From: Hyaloscypha bicolor E | Lineage: Eukaryota > Ascomycota > Leotiomycetes > Helotiales > Hyaloscyphaceae | Assembly (NCBI RefSeq): GCF_002865645.1 | Contig: NW_020194619.1 | Span: forward strand, 372,001-436,000 | DNA: 64,000 nt | Direction of reading: 5' to 3' | Part shown: positions 11,789-22,490 of the stretch, piece by piece | How positions within the stretch are numbered: the stretch's first letter is position 1 | Layout: every line of letters begins with the position of its first letter | Position numbers and translations under genes: made by a program | Notes under the pieces: model-generated | Seen by the model: only the letters and a program-made list of their open reading frames with translations | Database searches by the model: none | Told to the model about the DNA's origin: nothing

Positions 11789-12644
11789 TCACTGGTAATG
11801 CCACTTCTTGTTATCATGATCATAGCAGCACTTATTATCATCGCCCCACCGATACCCCTTATTATCGCACTTATGCTTGTGTTCCGTGTCCTTGTCATCA
11901 TAATCCCACCTCCGATGTTCATGATCGAAGCAGCATTTCTGCCCATCATCCCAATCGTATCCGATATCGTGACATTTGCTCTTGTGGCGGTCATCGCTAT
12001 CGTCATCATAATCCCACTTCTTGTGGTGCTTATCGTAGCAGCATTTTTCGTTATCATCCCAGTCGTACCACTTGTTTTGGCATTTCTGCTTGTGGTCGAC
12101 TAAACACCGAGTTTTGAATCAGTATTGTCTTGAAGGATAGAGCTGGGGGCTAATACTTACCGTCCTTGTGGTGGTAATCCCACTTTCGATGCTCTTGATC
12201 AAAGCAGCACTTCTGGTTGTCATCCCAGTCATAGGACATCTTGCCGCATTTGTCCTTCTTGTCTTTCCAATCATCCCAATCCCATTTGTGGTGCTGGTGA
12301 TCGTAGCAGCATTTCTCGTTATCATCCCAATCGTATTTATGCTCGACGCATTTCTCCTTGTCATCGTCATACTATGCAACATCTTCGTCAGCAATAGCAC
12401 ATTTGAACATTCCTAACCGAAGACGAGGGATCGATTCATGACGGCATGGAGCTGAGAGGTAGGCGTGCTTGTCAACAAGAAAGAAAGGGGCACTTACGTT
12501 ACGGGTCATGAGCTGCATCCCGCGGCGTTGGTTAGGAATACAAGTAGCAGTTGCGCTGTATCAAAGTTAGAACTTAAAACGATCTCCAAAAAGTGTGAGA
12601 GCTTACCAAAGTGCAGCCAGAAGAGCGAATACCTTGATCTGCAT
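11789..12644 (-). CDS. Small secreted protein of five Cys/Trp/Asp-rich repeats
   Basis: Four exons: 12607-12644, 12498-12555, 12161-12371, 11789-12099; introns 12556-12606 (GTAAGC...CAG), 12372-12497 (GTAAGT...TAG, branch GCTGAC) and 12100-12160 (GTAAGT...TAG). The phases agree throughout and give 205 aa. The protein opens with a signal peptide (MQIKVFALLAALCATATC, then IPN). The rest is five imperfect repeats of about 35 residues starting at about residue 40, with pattern K-C-x4-Y-x-W-x-D-x2-K-C-C-[YF]-D-x5-[KR]-W, for example YDWDDNEKCCYD. Each repeat has three Cys including an invariant CC pair, conserved Trp, and many Asp, His and Lys. I do not recognise the family. Length, secretion signal and Cys content fit a small secreted cysteine-rich protein (extracellular, possibly metal-binding or effector-like); that role is inference. 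Confidence 0.8.
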
Positions 12645-14999
12645 ATTTAATGAAGGTTCTTGTTCAATGTATAGAAGTTGAATAGAACGAGGGTCTTTGG
12701 TCCAAGAGTGACAGTCACTATCAGTGAATGGAGATAGAAGATGGTGAGAATTTCAGGATTTGGTCTTGGGGGCGGTATCTTTATAGACTTGTCCAACCAT
12801 CCTCAGCCTTAAAGAATGTTGGGGAAAAGCCTCTTGGAAAGAATTTGAGATCTCGATTCCAACAACCAGCCACTATGCAAGAAAACAATAGTTCTTCGAG
12901 GCGCATCTCAAGCTTCCTTCTCATCAGCTGAGAGACAAACGATGCTCATTGCCTGATGGCTGCTATCAGCTCACACCTCGAGCTGCAGATCCAAGGGGAG
13001 AGGGAGTCTGAAACTGGTCCGCGACTGGGCAGGTGAGGCAGGAAGATCGAAGTTCCGACGCTTCGTTGCATCCCGAAGAGCAAAGGCTCGGAATATTTGA
13101 AGTTGTGATTGGTGTTTGACCAAGTTGTGGAGTGTTGGCTGTATAGTTGGCCAGTCTACAAGGTCTCGGTTCTCTCGTGTGATTGAAGGCGATCCCCTCT
13201 TCGCTCCCCATCATCCCATTCAATGGAATTTCCCATGATCTTCACCAACCCGATCCAATCGCTCTTTCTCTCCAACCCTCTGTACGACGAGGTCAACTCG
13301 AAGGCTGACCATGGCTTCCGTTTGCCATCGTGAATGACAAACAAGCATTGCTAAGCTCTTCTTGAGCTTGCTTCCCGTGCGCTGGGCGAGCAAGCCTTTT
13401 ACTTGGCAATCTTAATAAAAGTCCATGTGCCTTTGCCAAGAGATTTTGGGGATCGAGGTGCTGCATATATCATTTTGGGACTTAAGACGGCTCATTGTGG
13501 ACGCGCGTCCTCGAATAAGAGTTGTCAAGTGTCATTCGTGGAAGGCTCTAAGCTCTGGAGGCTCAGCTTCCAGAAATAGGACAGCCAACCTCAAGTTTCT
13601 TTTTAGGTAATTGACTTACGATTTGCGGGGAAATAAGGCTTAATTGTCGATCAACGTGGTGGGGCGTCCGTGTATGCATGGTCAGCCGCATTGCGGGAAA
13701 TATATCGGGCAGAGATTGAGGGATGTGTGCGTTGTTTTGACTTGAGTGGTGAGAAAATGACTCCTGATTTGAATAGCTTCACTTTAAGCTAGTTGCATTC
13801 ATAAATCGCAAAATGCAGCTTATGGAAATACAAGCCCCATGAGTCGTGATTAAAGTTCAACGTATCAAATATTGACGATCGTAAGCCGAAGTCGTTCATT
13901 GTTTTCGTTCATTGGACGACCCCGCTGTGACTTGGCATTTCCCGAGGGCTCACATTGGCGGCCAACCGCTGTTGAACTCGAAGAGTATGTCACTCCTCGA
14001 AAAGCTCATAGTAAGACGTGAGATAATTCTTACAGCCGCTGCAGCTCACGCAGCTCGTAGGGCTACTAGACTACTTTGAGAGGTGAAATGCCCTGATTTT
14101 CAGCTGAAGGCACCATCAGATGTTGCCGCACTGATGAGATCATTGGGATCACGAGGCACAGAATGCTTAGAAAAAGGAAACCTCACGGACGAAAAGCTCC
14201 GCAGAAATGTTGCAGGAAGGATACACTTGGGTTCTTTCAGGTCTCAGATTTGCAGAGTTCTCCTGGTTTCTCATTTCTATGAGCAAGTTGAGAGAAGCAC
14301 AATTGGAAAACAGTAAAGATACCGATTCGGTCCCAAGGAGCCATCGAATTATTCTCTGGATGTAGAAATTGGTTCTTCTCGGACCCGGCCAATTTTGACG
14401 TACTGCAAGCCTCGATCCTTTCGATCCCACGTTCTCTCTTTATCCAACCAACATCTTGACTTGGTCAGTCCTGTTGTGTTTCAGCTTGTTTGCAAGACCG
14501 AGCATCATCTTAAGCAACGTCACTGACACTGGTACACGTATCATGTTCCTTTCTCAAATGTATCTAAATCGTCAGAAAGACCATTACTGGCAATGAAGTA
14601 TCCTTCTCAGTCGACTAGTGAGTTTCCATACGGAACTTGCCTTCTTCGAATGCCCCATTAACCAAACACTCTGCAAATCCTAACCTTGATCTCCGTTACT
14701 TCTTCAATGATGAGTTTCAAATCGCTGGGATGCCCAAACAAAGTCGAAATTGACCAACAATCCGCTCTCTGTGCTTGCTGTTCCCACCAGGCTATTTTTA
14801 GTCGTTTTGGTGGACTCGTCAAAGTCGTTGGTAGCTTTGGTCATGTTTAGACTCAGTGGTAATGGCGATTGGTTGATTGGCCAAGAAGAAGCAGGATATC
14901 TGCAGCTTGTGAATGTACACTGTTAGTGTGTACGGTTCTCATCATCCAGTGAAAGCCTTCAGGGCCAGCTTCACATCCTAAAGCCCCGGGCCATGCCAT
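12645..14999. other. Long gene-poor stretch upstream of the secreted repeat protein
   Basis: About 2.4 kb with no gene model I can support on either strand. Frames of 60-90 codons at 12966-13344 and 14083-14430 lack starts in good context, splice partners or recognisable sequence. The part next to 12645 presumably contains the promoter of the secreted protein gene. Confidence 0.4.
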
Positions 15000-16314
15000 C
15001 TTGCAGTTTCGCCGGATCTTGGTGTGGCAACCAGAACTCAGTGTGTGCAATCTGGTTCACCAGTGCTTATCCTGGTCAGAGGATTGTGGTCGTCTACATT
15101 TCGCAGTCTTTGAACAGGCCATCTGTCTCCTCTCCCTTGTGGCTTTCACAGTTGGCGATTCCTATCCTTACAAACGTAGGAAGCTCATCAGCATTGCGGG
15201 ACACATGGTCCAGCAAGAGAACAAAGAATCCAGTTGCAACAGATAGAAGGAGTAGATCATTTACAGTGCGCGGTTCTGTGTTTGTATCCATATAGGCAGT
15301 TCTTACTTCTACGTTTGCCTCGTTGTGTAACTTTGCCCCGTCTTCTCCTGACCCACATGAAATTGCCTCAGGAGGCCAGATATTGGAATGTATCCTCCAT
15401 CTACCCGCCTATACGGATCGTTTCCTTGAGGATTGACAAATGCTTGCCCGATGCGTATCATAGATTTGCCCCAGACCGAGTCTTCGCCTCCGTAATTCCA
15501 AGCGACATCGACATTGACCGAAGCCTAAGACCATGAAGGGGCCCAGGTTCCTCGTAAGAAGGAATGTTTGCTGCAAAGCAGCAGGCAGAAGAGAGCGATC
15601 GATCCGTTCTTTCCTTGAGGCCAGAGTAGCCGTGGTAGTTGTGATGATCCCTGCAACGGTGATCCCTAGTAATAGCTTAGCGTTGTGTATGCCACTCCCT
15701 TCTTGTACTGTCGACAAGTTTGGCGTCCATGGAGTGCCTGCCAAATGCTACAAGATCAGTTGGTCGTTTCGCCACGTGTCCCGCGTTCTCAGACCTTGAT
15801 GACAGCCCCAGTCCCATATCCGCAGTTGAGGCCGACGGCAAGTCCGAATGTACGCATTGGTGGTGAACATTGCAGAACTCAATCCAGCCCTGGGCGATGT
15901 CCAAGGTACTACCCGAAGCAGTGTTGGTTAAGTATTTGACCAGGGTCACATCACGGCGGCCGGCTGGATCACCTGTCACAAGTGTTGAATTAATGAATCA
16001 TTGCCGACTTTTAAGGGGATTTACCTGTAAATGACCTTACAAACCACACCCGTCATTCTTGAAATAGTCTCCGCCCCGCCAGATTGATTTCTCCAATCCG
16101 TGCGAAAACGTAGGTAGGTGTCGGTCATCCACTCGGTGAGTGTCAGCCGCATTCCGGAGCGGTCGATTTCATACCGCTGTTCGAAAAAACTCGTCGTCGA
16201 ATGACTCGACTAAGATTTTGCAGAGTGCGCATTCCTCCCTCCTCAAGTGATCAGCGGCGTTGAAGACTTCGCCTGGAGCTAGGAAGAGGTGGCCGCCTGG
16301 TGCTGAAAGAGTCA
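15000..16314 (-). pseudogene. Disrupted gene for an unrecognised protein
   Basis: Protein-like segments run in order on the minus strand. From ATG 16314 come MTLSAPGGHLFLAPGEVFNA and EECALCKILVESFDDEFF. A change of frame at a six-T run (about 16183-16188) leads to YEIDRSGMRLTLTEWMTDTY. After a likely intron ending in CAG near 15973 come TLVKYLTNTASGSTLDIAQG and WIEFCNVHH. A second frame change near 15860 leads to RTFGLAVGLNCGYGTGAVIK. Further down there is a hydrophobic segment (KLLLGITVAGIITTTTATL), then VNVDVAWNYGGEDSVWGKS, and a short frame with a hydrophobic stretch at 15094-15291. The two frame changes cannot be explained by obvious introns, so a recent pseudogene or assembly errors are both possible. 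I do not recognise the family. Confidence 0.4.
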
Positions 16315-17107
16315 TGTGTGGCTTAAGACTGGTACATGTTTACGAGTGAAGGTTAGACCAAGACAGCTTGTCTTGAACCATGGGGTCATGTACACATGGA
16401 CCCAAGCATGAAAAAATTACAGCCGCAGCTGTATCCAATGAGGGGGCAATACGCAGAAGAGAGCCCCAACCTTGAGAGCTTGAAGCCCTTGGCCTGCGAT
16501 ATCACAAGCCAGGAGGACCCATGAACTTCTGCGAATCAACCAAGCTGTAAGCAGAGGAGGCGTCCATAGCAGCAGAAAGGATTGGGGAGATGAGAGGTGA
16601 CCGCGAACATCGACCTAGCCTATCACTGATTGACCTGTCATGGGGTCGAAAATGCAAAATAGTTGAATAATTTGAGCCTCAAGAGAACCCCAGGACTTTT
16701 AAACACCATGCGCAAGAGTGACGGCACCCTGCAGAGTATGAGCTAAAGCGTCTTTGGGCTGGACGAATCCAGATGTGGGAAGTTGACGATCTTTGCCGTG
16801 CAAATCCGAGCCCGAGGAAAAGTCGGGGTTTCGGACACGCTAGTACCCAAAGTAGCTTAGCGGCTGAAGCGAAGGCGAAAAGTTCCTTCTTTCTCCGTAT
16901 GCAGAATCACATTTGAAAATCTCTATCGAACTTCTTATATAATTGTGCCCCGGCCACCTGCACTCAGCTACACATCGGCCTCACTTCACCAGACACCTAA
17001 ATCCACAATTAAGTCACCTACGAACGACCTAAGCAGAGAACAAGAGATATCCGGACGCGACTGGCCTAAAAAAATTTGACCAGTGCTGCACCGAGCACAC
17101 GACCAGA
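16315..17107. other. Intergenic, no gene seen
   Basis: Spacer before the PRELI/Ups gene. It holds the upstream sides of both flanking genes and no coding pattern. Confidence 0.45.
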
Positions 17108-17726
17108 ATGAAGGTTTTTTCGAGCGATTGCACATTCGACTACTCCTGGGAGGAGGTGTCAACAGCAAATTGGAGAAAGTACTGCCCATGGAACGACAAG
17201 TCGCCGCACGTAATTGCAGTCGACACATTATCGCGTCAAATTGATCCGGATACCGGAATCGTGAGAACCCACCCATTCTTGCATCCAAAATGATGCTAAT
17301 ATCCTCCAGCTACGAACAGAACGTCTCATCACATGCAAACAGAGCGCGCCCCAATGGCTTGCTTCATTAATGGGCGGAACCGACACATCACACGTCTTTG
17401 AGACATCCTATGTGGATCCGGTATCGAAAAAAGTCACCATGGTGTCCACCAACCTCACATTTTCGAATATCCTCAGCGTACGCGAGACCGTTATATATCA
17501 GCCGGTCTCTGCCACGAGAACCCAGTTTGTGCAAGACGCGAAGATCACGGCTCTGTGTGGTGGGTGGCAGAAGATCAAGAACGCTGTTGAGGAGGCGAGC
17601 GTTTGTCGCTTCCGTGAGAACGCGATGAAAGGGAAGGAAGGATTCGAAGCTGTCCTCGCAATGAGCAGGAGAGTTTTCAGTGAAGAGAAACAAAAGCAGC
17701 AGGCCAAGCAAGAGATGTTGGCATAG
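17108..17726 (+). CDS. PRELI/MSF1 family mitochondrial lipid-transfer protein (Ups2/SLMO-like)
   Basis: Exon 1 17108-17260, intron 17261-17309 (49 bp, GTGAGA...CAG), exon 2 17310-17726; 189 aa. The whole length is a PRELI/MSF1 domain. It opens MKVFSSDCTFDYSWEEV, followed by SPHVIAVDTLSRQIDPDTGI, then LRTERLITCKQSAPQWLASL and TMVSTNLTFSNILSVRE. The short N-terminus (MKVFSS, with TFDYSWEEV) is of the Slowmo/Ups2 type rather than PRELI/Ups1. Members work in the mitochondrial intermembrane space with Mdm35 and shuttle phosphatidylserine (Ups2) or phosphatidic acid (Ups1) between membranes. The Ups2-type assignment is by overall pattern. Confidence 0.88.
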
Positions 17727-18162
17727 ATGGAGCAGTTTCGGATACATTTTCACGATTTTTACGACCTACTTCGATTAGCGTCTGCTTGGAGCGTTCTTCT
17801 GTGGATGAGTACATAAAAGTTTACTTTCGGGAGTTTGGAGCGAATGGCATTTACACGGCTGGACGGAGTTTCGGAATAGAGAGGGCAGACCCACATGATT
17901 ACCGGCTGCCCCGGGTTGTACGATCGAGATGTAATCTTACTTGCTTAATTGGCAGATAGAGAGAGGGATAGATGAGAAGAGAAGATAGACAAAACGAGGA
18001 AGAGACTGGTTCCAGAGACTGAGGAACAGATTAGAAGGGGATTTACAACCTTCACTCAACGCAATCCACAGAGCAGTTCCTGATCTATCAATCTTTTGAA
18101 TTGTTCCTGTCAATAATGTCACCAAAATACAAGTGATTAGAATCGAGCAAGTCGCTCTTGTG
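17727..18162. other. Intergenic between convergent genes
   Basis: 3' flanks of the Ups-like gene and of the small conserved protein on the opposite strand. No gene is seen. Confidence 0.5.
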
Positions 18163-18609
18163 TCAGGATGCTGTGGTGTTATGGATCTTTTTCTGACATC
18201 TCGTCTTGTAATCCACCAATGTCTTCCTGAAGTCCTCGTTAAGCTTCCCCTGCAGCGCCTCACCCACAACCTCGAGGGCTTCTTCGTATCTCTTGAAGAA
18301 GTATAGTTCTTCAATTGCATGTAAAATAGTCTGAGATTCAGCTTTTGAGGGGTTGTCCATTGGCAGCTTCAAGGTCTTCCACAGCTATTGTATTTTGTCT
18401 TAGCTTCCAATACCCATAATTAACATGAAATGTGAGAAAGAGGGAGGGCATTTTACCTCTCCAACTTCAACTTTCGGCTTCCACTCCGCCCTCTGTCTCT
18501 GGAAGTCCTCCTCAGACTGAAAATCCCTCGGTACCTTCTCAGACTCATTTCCGGCTTCGTCCCCGGAGCTGACCTCAATATTGAAGAGCCCGCTATCATC
18601 GCCCTCCAT
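18163..18609 (-). CDS. Small conserved fungal protein, helical (TPR-like)
   Basis: Exon 1 18457-18609, intron 18385-18456 (GTAAAA...TAG), exon 2 18163-18384; 124 aa. Start chosen at ATG 18609 (MEGDDSGLFNIE); an upstream in-frame ATG at 18771 would add Arg/Ser-rich sequence of doubtful value. The N-terminal third is acidic. The spliced core reads WKPKVEVGE joined to LWKTLKLPMDNPSKAESQ and then ILHAIEELYFFKRYEEALEV, followed by a second helix pair (KLNEDFRKTLVDYKTRC). This resembles a single TPR-like helical hairpin. It looks conserved among ascomycetes, but its function is unknown to me. It is divergent from the kinase gene across 218 bp. Confidence 0.75.
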
Positions 18610-18827
18610 ATTTGCTCCCTCCCACCTCCAGATATCGGCTCTCCTGTTCTCTTTGCCCTGTTTTGCAGTCAGAATTTGTTGTCGTGAAGAGAATTTCTTA
18701 TCGAGCCGATAAGAATTTGATGTCACAGGAGCCCCGCTGCAACCCCACTTCGAGCTCCTGAACAACGACAACTCACTCTAGCCTTCTTCAAGCTTCACTT
18801 CACACAGCTATCAAGTTGTATTCCATC

Positions 18828-19647
18828 ATGGAGGAACAAGTGAACCGTCTAGTAGAAAATACCTGGAGTAGCCCTCTTCTTCCTCCCGATTGACACTCTT
18901 CTAACCTCCCAGTCCAGCTAAATTCCAATCCACACCTCCCACCCAGCGCCTCTTAATCGCCATATCCGGAATCCCAGGCTCAGGTAACTCCTGCTCCCCC
19001 CTCCTTAAACCACTCCCATAACTCACAGAAAAGGCAAAACCACCCTCGCAACAACAGTAACCACCCGTCTCAATGCCCTCTCGTCCGCCCTCCACGGCAA
19101 AACAGCAACACACCCAATAGCATCCTACATCCCCATGGACGGCTACCACTTCACCCGTGCCCAGCTGTCTGCCATGCCCGACCCAGAGGCCGCGCACGCT
19201 CGTCGAGGCGCAGCATTCACATTTGATTCTTCCTCCCTGCGCTCCCTCATCACCCAGCTCCGCGCCCCCTTAACACCGTCCACGCCAACCTACTTCGCAC
19301 CTTCATTCGACCATGCAATTAAAGACCCCGTTGAAAACGATATCCCCATCGCCCCAACCTCCAGGATCCTGGTATTTGAAGGGAATTATTTGAGTCTTGG
19401 GAAAGGAGAGTGGAAAGAGATTGCGGAGCTGATGGATGAATTGTGGTTTGTGGAGGTTGAAGAGGAGGTTGCAGGAAGCAGGTTGGTGCCGAGACATGTT
19501 AAGGCTGGCATTGCGAAGGATGAGGAGAGTGCGTGGAAGAGGGTGTGGGAGAATGATTTGGTTAATGGGAGGGAGATTGTGGAGGGGAGGGTAGAGGTTA
19601 CGGAGGTGGTTGTTAGTAGGGAGGATGAGGGGTGGAGGCCGAAATAA
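18828..19647 (+). CDS. P-loop kinase of the uridine kinase/phosphoribulokinase class (Yfh7-like)
   Basis: Three exons: 18828-18867, 18918-18983, 19034-19647; introns of 50 bp each. The second intron ends at an AAAG acceptor; the alternative CAG leads to a stop. The product is 239 aa. The splice restores the Walker A motif GIPGSGKTT at about residues 31-39, preceded by QRLLIAIS. MDGYHFTRAQLSAMPDPEAA is the substrate-side segment of uridine-kinase-like enzymes, and ILVFEGNYLSL follows. The C-terminal helices carry basic LID-type residues (SRLVPRHVKAG). Yeast Yfh7 and bacterial UPF relatives have this layout. The true substrate is not certain. Confidence 0.85.
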
Positions 19648-20198
19648 AAGTAGGCTGGGGTTGGAGCCGGGAAGGGAAAGGAGGGTTGGAGAGTGTGAAG
19701 TCCATGGAGAGAAATACGAAAGAGTTAGAGAAGAGGGTCATATAGTTATGATCAAGTGTTTTGATGTGACGTGTGACTCGTTGCCCCCACCCTTCTTGCA
19801 GGCAAGTTATGGCTTCACCGAAATCTGAGTGTGACCAGAATTACGCCTCTTCGCTGCAATTAATGCAAGTGCAACTTTGTCGCAGCAGGCTTCCCAATTT
19901 AGTGTCTTATGAGGCGGTGCAGCTCAAAAACACAGCTTGAATGGTATCGATGAGTTTGTTGGACAAAAACAAATTAAGAAAGACTCTATTCCGACTAGAA
20001 TTGGACCAAATCATTAATATTCAGTATTGTATTCGCTTGCTTTGTAGGGACTTGCGTGTTATACTCGGCATTCGTCCCTACGGAAAATTTCCGCATGAAA
20101 TGTCTTATTCATTACCAGAGGTTGTCCAGTCCAACTACCTATTCGGTTCAAAGCCAATTATTTCAGTTACACAACAAGTGCCGAAATTCCTCAAAATC
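19648..20198. other. Intergenic, no gene seen
   Basis: 3' flanks of the kinase gene and of the coiled-coil gene on the opposite strand. Frames here are antisense or non-coding. Confidence 0.45.
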
Positions 20199-21913
20199 CT
20201 ACACCTCAATACACGCTCCTTCCGCAAGACTAGCTTGCAGTTTCTCCTTGCCATCGACCAATGCCTTCCACATATCTGGGTTGACTTTATATATCTCCAT
20301 TTCATCATACGGTCCCACATTCAAACCATCCATGGCGAGAGTGTGTTCAGTCCCGCCCAGCCTGAGCGCCTAGTTCCAATTATTTTGTGAGCATTGTTTC
20401 AGCGCCACACCAGCCAATTTCCCAGTGTGGTATGTGTACCGGCGGCCAAAAGAATTTGACGCATTCTTGCTCAATCTTGAGTCTGCCCTGCGTGTTCTGG
20501 TCCTGGTAGTATCAGACCGAATGATGTACAGGACATGGTCTCGTTCTATCCGAAGCCAAATCGATGCGATACTGCAAGCTCCAGTGTACTAGGATTCTAT
20601 TAGTCCAGTCTTAAAGAGACATATGGTGTATGAACTAACACACTTTCAATTTCTATCCCTTTCGTGCCAATCGTGGTAAGCCTTGAGAATGCTGGTGTCC
20701 AGTGTCCAGCTACACGACACGGGATCTGTAAAAGGGTAGTCGACAATCTCCATGTTCTCCTTGACGACCCCCCCAGATATAGCACTTCAGCATCTGATTT
20801 TGAGGGTCTGTCCGTCGGATGATTTCCAGTGCACATTGAATGAGGCGGGCCACTCAATTCTGCTCTCCTCGAACGATCTCGCTATGTGCGTTGAGCGGGA
20901 GCTTTCGAGACACAGCCCAAGTATCCCGGTCGCCCGTTCGCCTCGACGCTGCGTGGTTGTGCTGTTCAAATTCCTCCCTTTGAACACGTCCTTTCGTTTC
21001 CTCAAGGCGGCGTTTAAGCTCTTTCTTCGGCTTATCGACTTCTTCCTTTACGTAACTGCCCTTTGCTCCGTCCAGGGGGATGCTGTTAGTTTCTTTCTGA
21101 GCTTCAAGCTTTTTAAGATCGATGACTCTCAGATCGCTTTTCTTCATAGAATTCTGCTTAGGAGGACTTTCAGGATTTATCCGAGAAATCTACAGACTGT
21201 TTCACTGTTAACCTTTGCTTCCTTGAGTCCTTCTCGAGCACTGTGCATTTCTCCTGGGCTATTTTCAGAGCAGACTCTGCTCCAGAGTCGGCTTCAGAGC
21301 GTTCCTGTTCAATCTTTTGGTAAACTGATGTACGATTGGTACATAATTATCAACATTCACTGATCATCGATGTTGTTAGTTCCCTCTCCAGTGAAGCATG
21401 CGCCTCTTGCAAAGCGTCAGAGCTTGCCTGGAGAGCTCCCAAAGCAGCAATAGCCTCAAATTTTTGTTCGGCTCCTGTCTATGATTATCACGAGTAAGCT
21501 TCAGGTCTTTCTTTGAGTTCAAACAAGGCATGAACTAACCTTGTACACATCCCTAACATCCTTCACAGCACTCAAACACCATTGAAGCTTCTTTATTTGT
21601 TTTTGGGAGGCTTCGAGATCTCCTTCCAACTGCGAGTGCTGCGAGTTCAGTCCACCGCAGTCCTTCCATGTGGCAGCTACTGCTGCAAGCTTCTCTCTCT
21701 CGGCGTTGTTTGGTCTCTCTTGATTACTGTCAGTTCCTATACGTAGCTTGGAAGTCCATTGGCATTGCAAACTATCTTAAAGCGGCCGTTGGCTTCCCTG
21801 GTTTTGCCCAACTCTTCCTCGTCAGCCTTGCAGGCAAACAACGCGTCCTCGAAACGTACCTGTTTTCTCTTGGTACGCTCCAAGTCTCGCTCAAGGAGCA
21901 ATAGCATATGATC
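20199..21913 (-). CDS. Multi-exon coiled-coil protein gene, 5' end and some exons unresolved
   Basis: Minus-strand exons that read well, separated by short introns. They are LLLLERDLERTKRKQ (donor GTACGT near 21857), a helical exon with NNAEREKLAAVAATWKDCGG ending at VYK (donor GTTAGT near 21541), KFEAIAALGALQASSDALQE, IEQERSEADSGAESALKIAQ, then MKKSDLRVIDLKKLEAQKE and KKELKRRLEETKGRVQREEF. The C-terminal part is no longer a coil: SFNVHWKSSDGQTLKIRC, then ENMEIVDYPFTDPVSCSWTL, and a last exon with DGLNVGPYDEMEIYKVNPDM ending at TAG 20199-20201. Between IRC and SAISGG an in-frame TGA is present, so either an intron is missed or the gene is decaying. I do not recognise a named family. Confidence 0.5.
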
Positions 21914-22264
21914 TTATGTGGAGTCAGCCATCTCGCCAAGCTTGAGAGCGATGGCTATGAGAAAGATCTGGCGGAGTTCAAGTCGCTTCTTCGAAATCTT
22001 GAGACGTGGTCCGATGATCGTAGGGCTGAAGGCTGGTCGAAGGAGCTGTTGGAGGCCGCTTTGGAACTGGCCCGTCAGAACCCCCGCCCTCCTTATCATG
22101 CATGCATGGATTACTCCTTGGTTCCACACCCTGATTTGGACGTCTATGCAGTCTTGGGTAAGTAATCTTACAAGGAGCTTGTTTATGCCTATGCTCAAAT
22201 GCAGATGCTATAAGCATGGGAGGTGGCGAGCCTGGGGGTGTTTACTTGGGGGAATTGGTTGATA
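21908..22264 (+). CDS. 3' part of an unrecognised gene, interrupted by a transposon
   Basis: A well-formed plus-strand exon reads KLESDGYEKDLAEFKSLLRN, then WSDDRRAEGWSKELLEAALE and PPYHACMDYSLVPHPDLDVY. Donor GTAAGT at 22158 and acceptor GCAG ending at 22204 join VLG to DAISMGGGEPGGVYLGELVD. At 22265 the frame runs directly into the inverted repeat of the transposon. Without the element and one copy of the 4-bp target duplication the frame would read VDRW and stop within 10 bases, so the insertion probably struck just before the original stop codon. The 5' end of the gene is unclear; ATG 21908 is the first in-frame start but a splice acceptor just after it is also possible. The family is unknown. 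Confidence 0.4.
22261..22264. repeat. Target-site duplication GATA, left copy
   Basis: GATA directly precedes the left inverted repeat and is repeated immediately after the right one at 25159-25162, as expected for a cut-and-paste insertion with a 4-bp stagger. Confidence 0.7.
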
Positions 22265-22478
22265 TGTTCACGCCCGTTCGTCAATACGAGCGGTTTACCA
22301 ATCGGGCGCTACGATTGGTCAATCGGCCTTCCGATTAATCAATCGTAGCTCCCATTGATCAATAGGAAATGGAATACGATTCGCAAGCCACAGTGGGTCC
22401 CGATTGATCAATAAGGGGGCCGATTGATCAATCGAATGGCCGATTAATCAATCGGGTAATATTGAGGTCTCGGGAATA
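22265..22478 (+). repeat. Left terminal inverted repeat with palindromic units
   Basis: Matches the right end from TGTTCAC through the segment TAATATTG(A/G)GGT(C/T)TCGGG. Compared with the right end it carries two extra blocks, about 43 bp and about 20 bp, each made of further copies of the unit CGATT(G/A)ATCAATCG. The perfect 14-base palindrome CGATTGATCAATCG and near versions recur several times. Confidence 0.8.
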
Positions 22479-22490
22479 GCAAAAGCTTTA

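Noticed and set aside
11711..12416. Plus-strand frames rich in Ile, Val and Leu that look like membrane proteins
   Set aside because: They are the antisense of the Asp/His/Lys-rich secreted repeat protein, whose spliced model and signal peptide are far better supported.
13222..13332. Plus-strand 36-codon frame starting MEFPMIFTNPIQ
   Set aside because: Short, isolated, and without signal peptide or repeat context; not distinguishable from chance.
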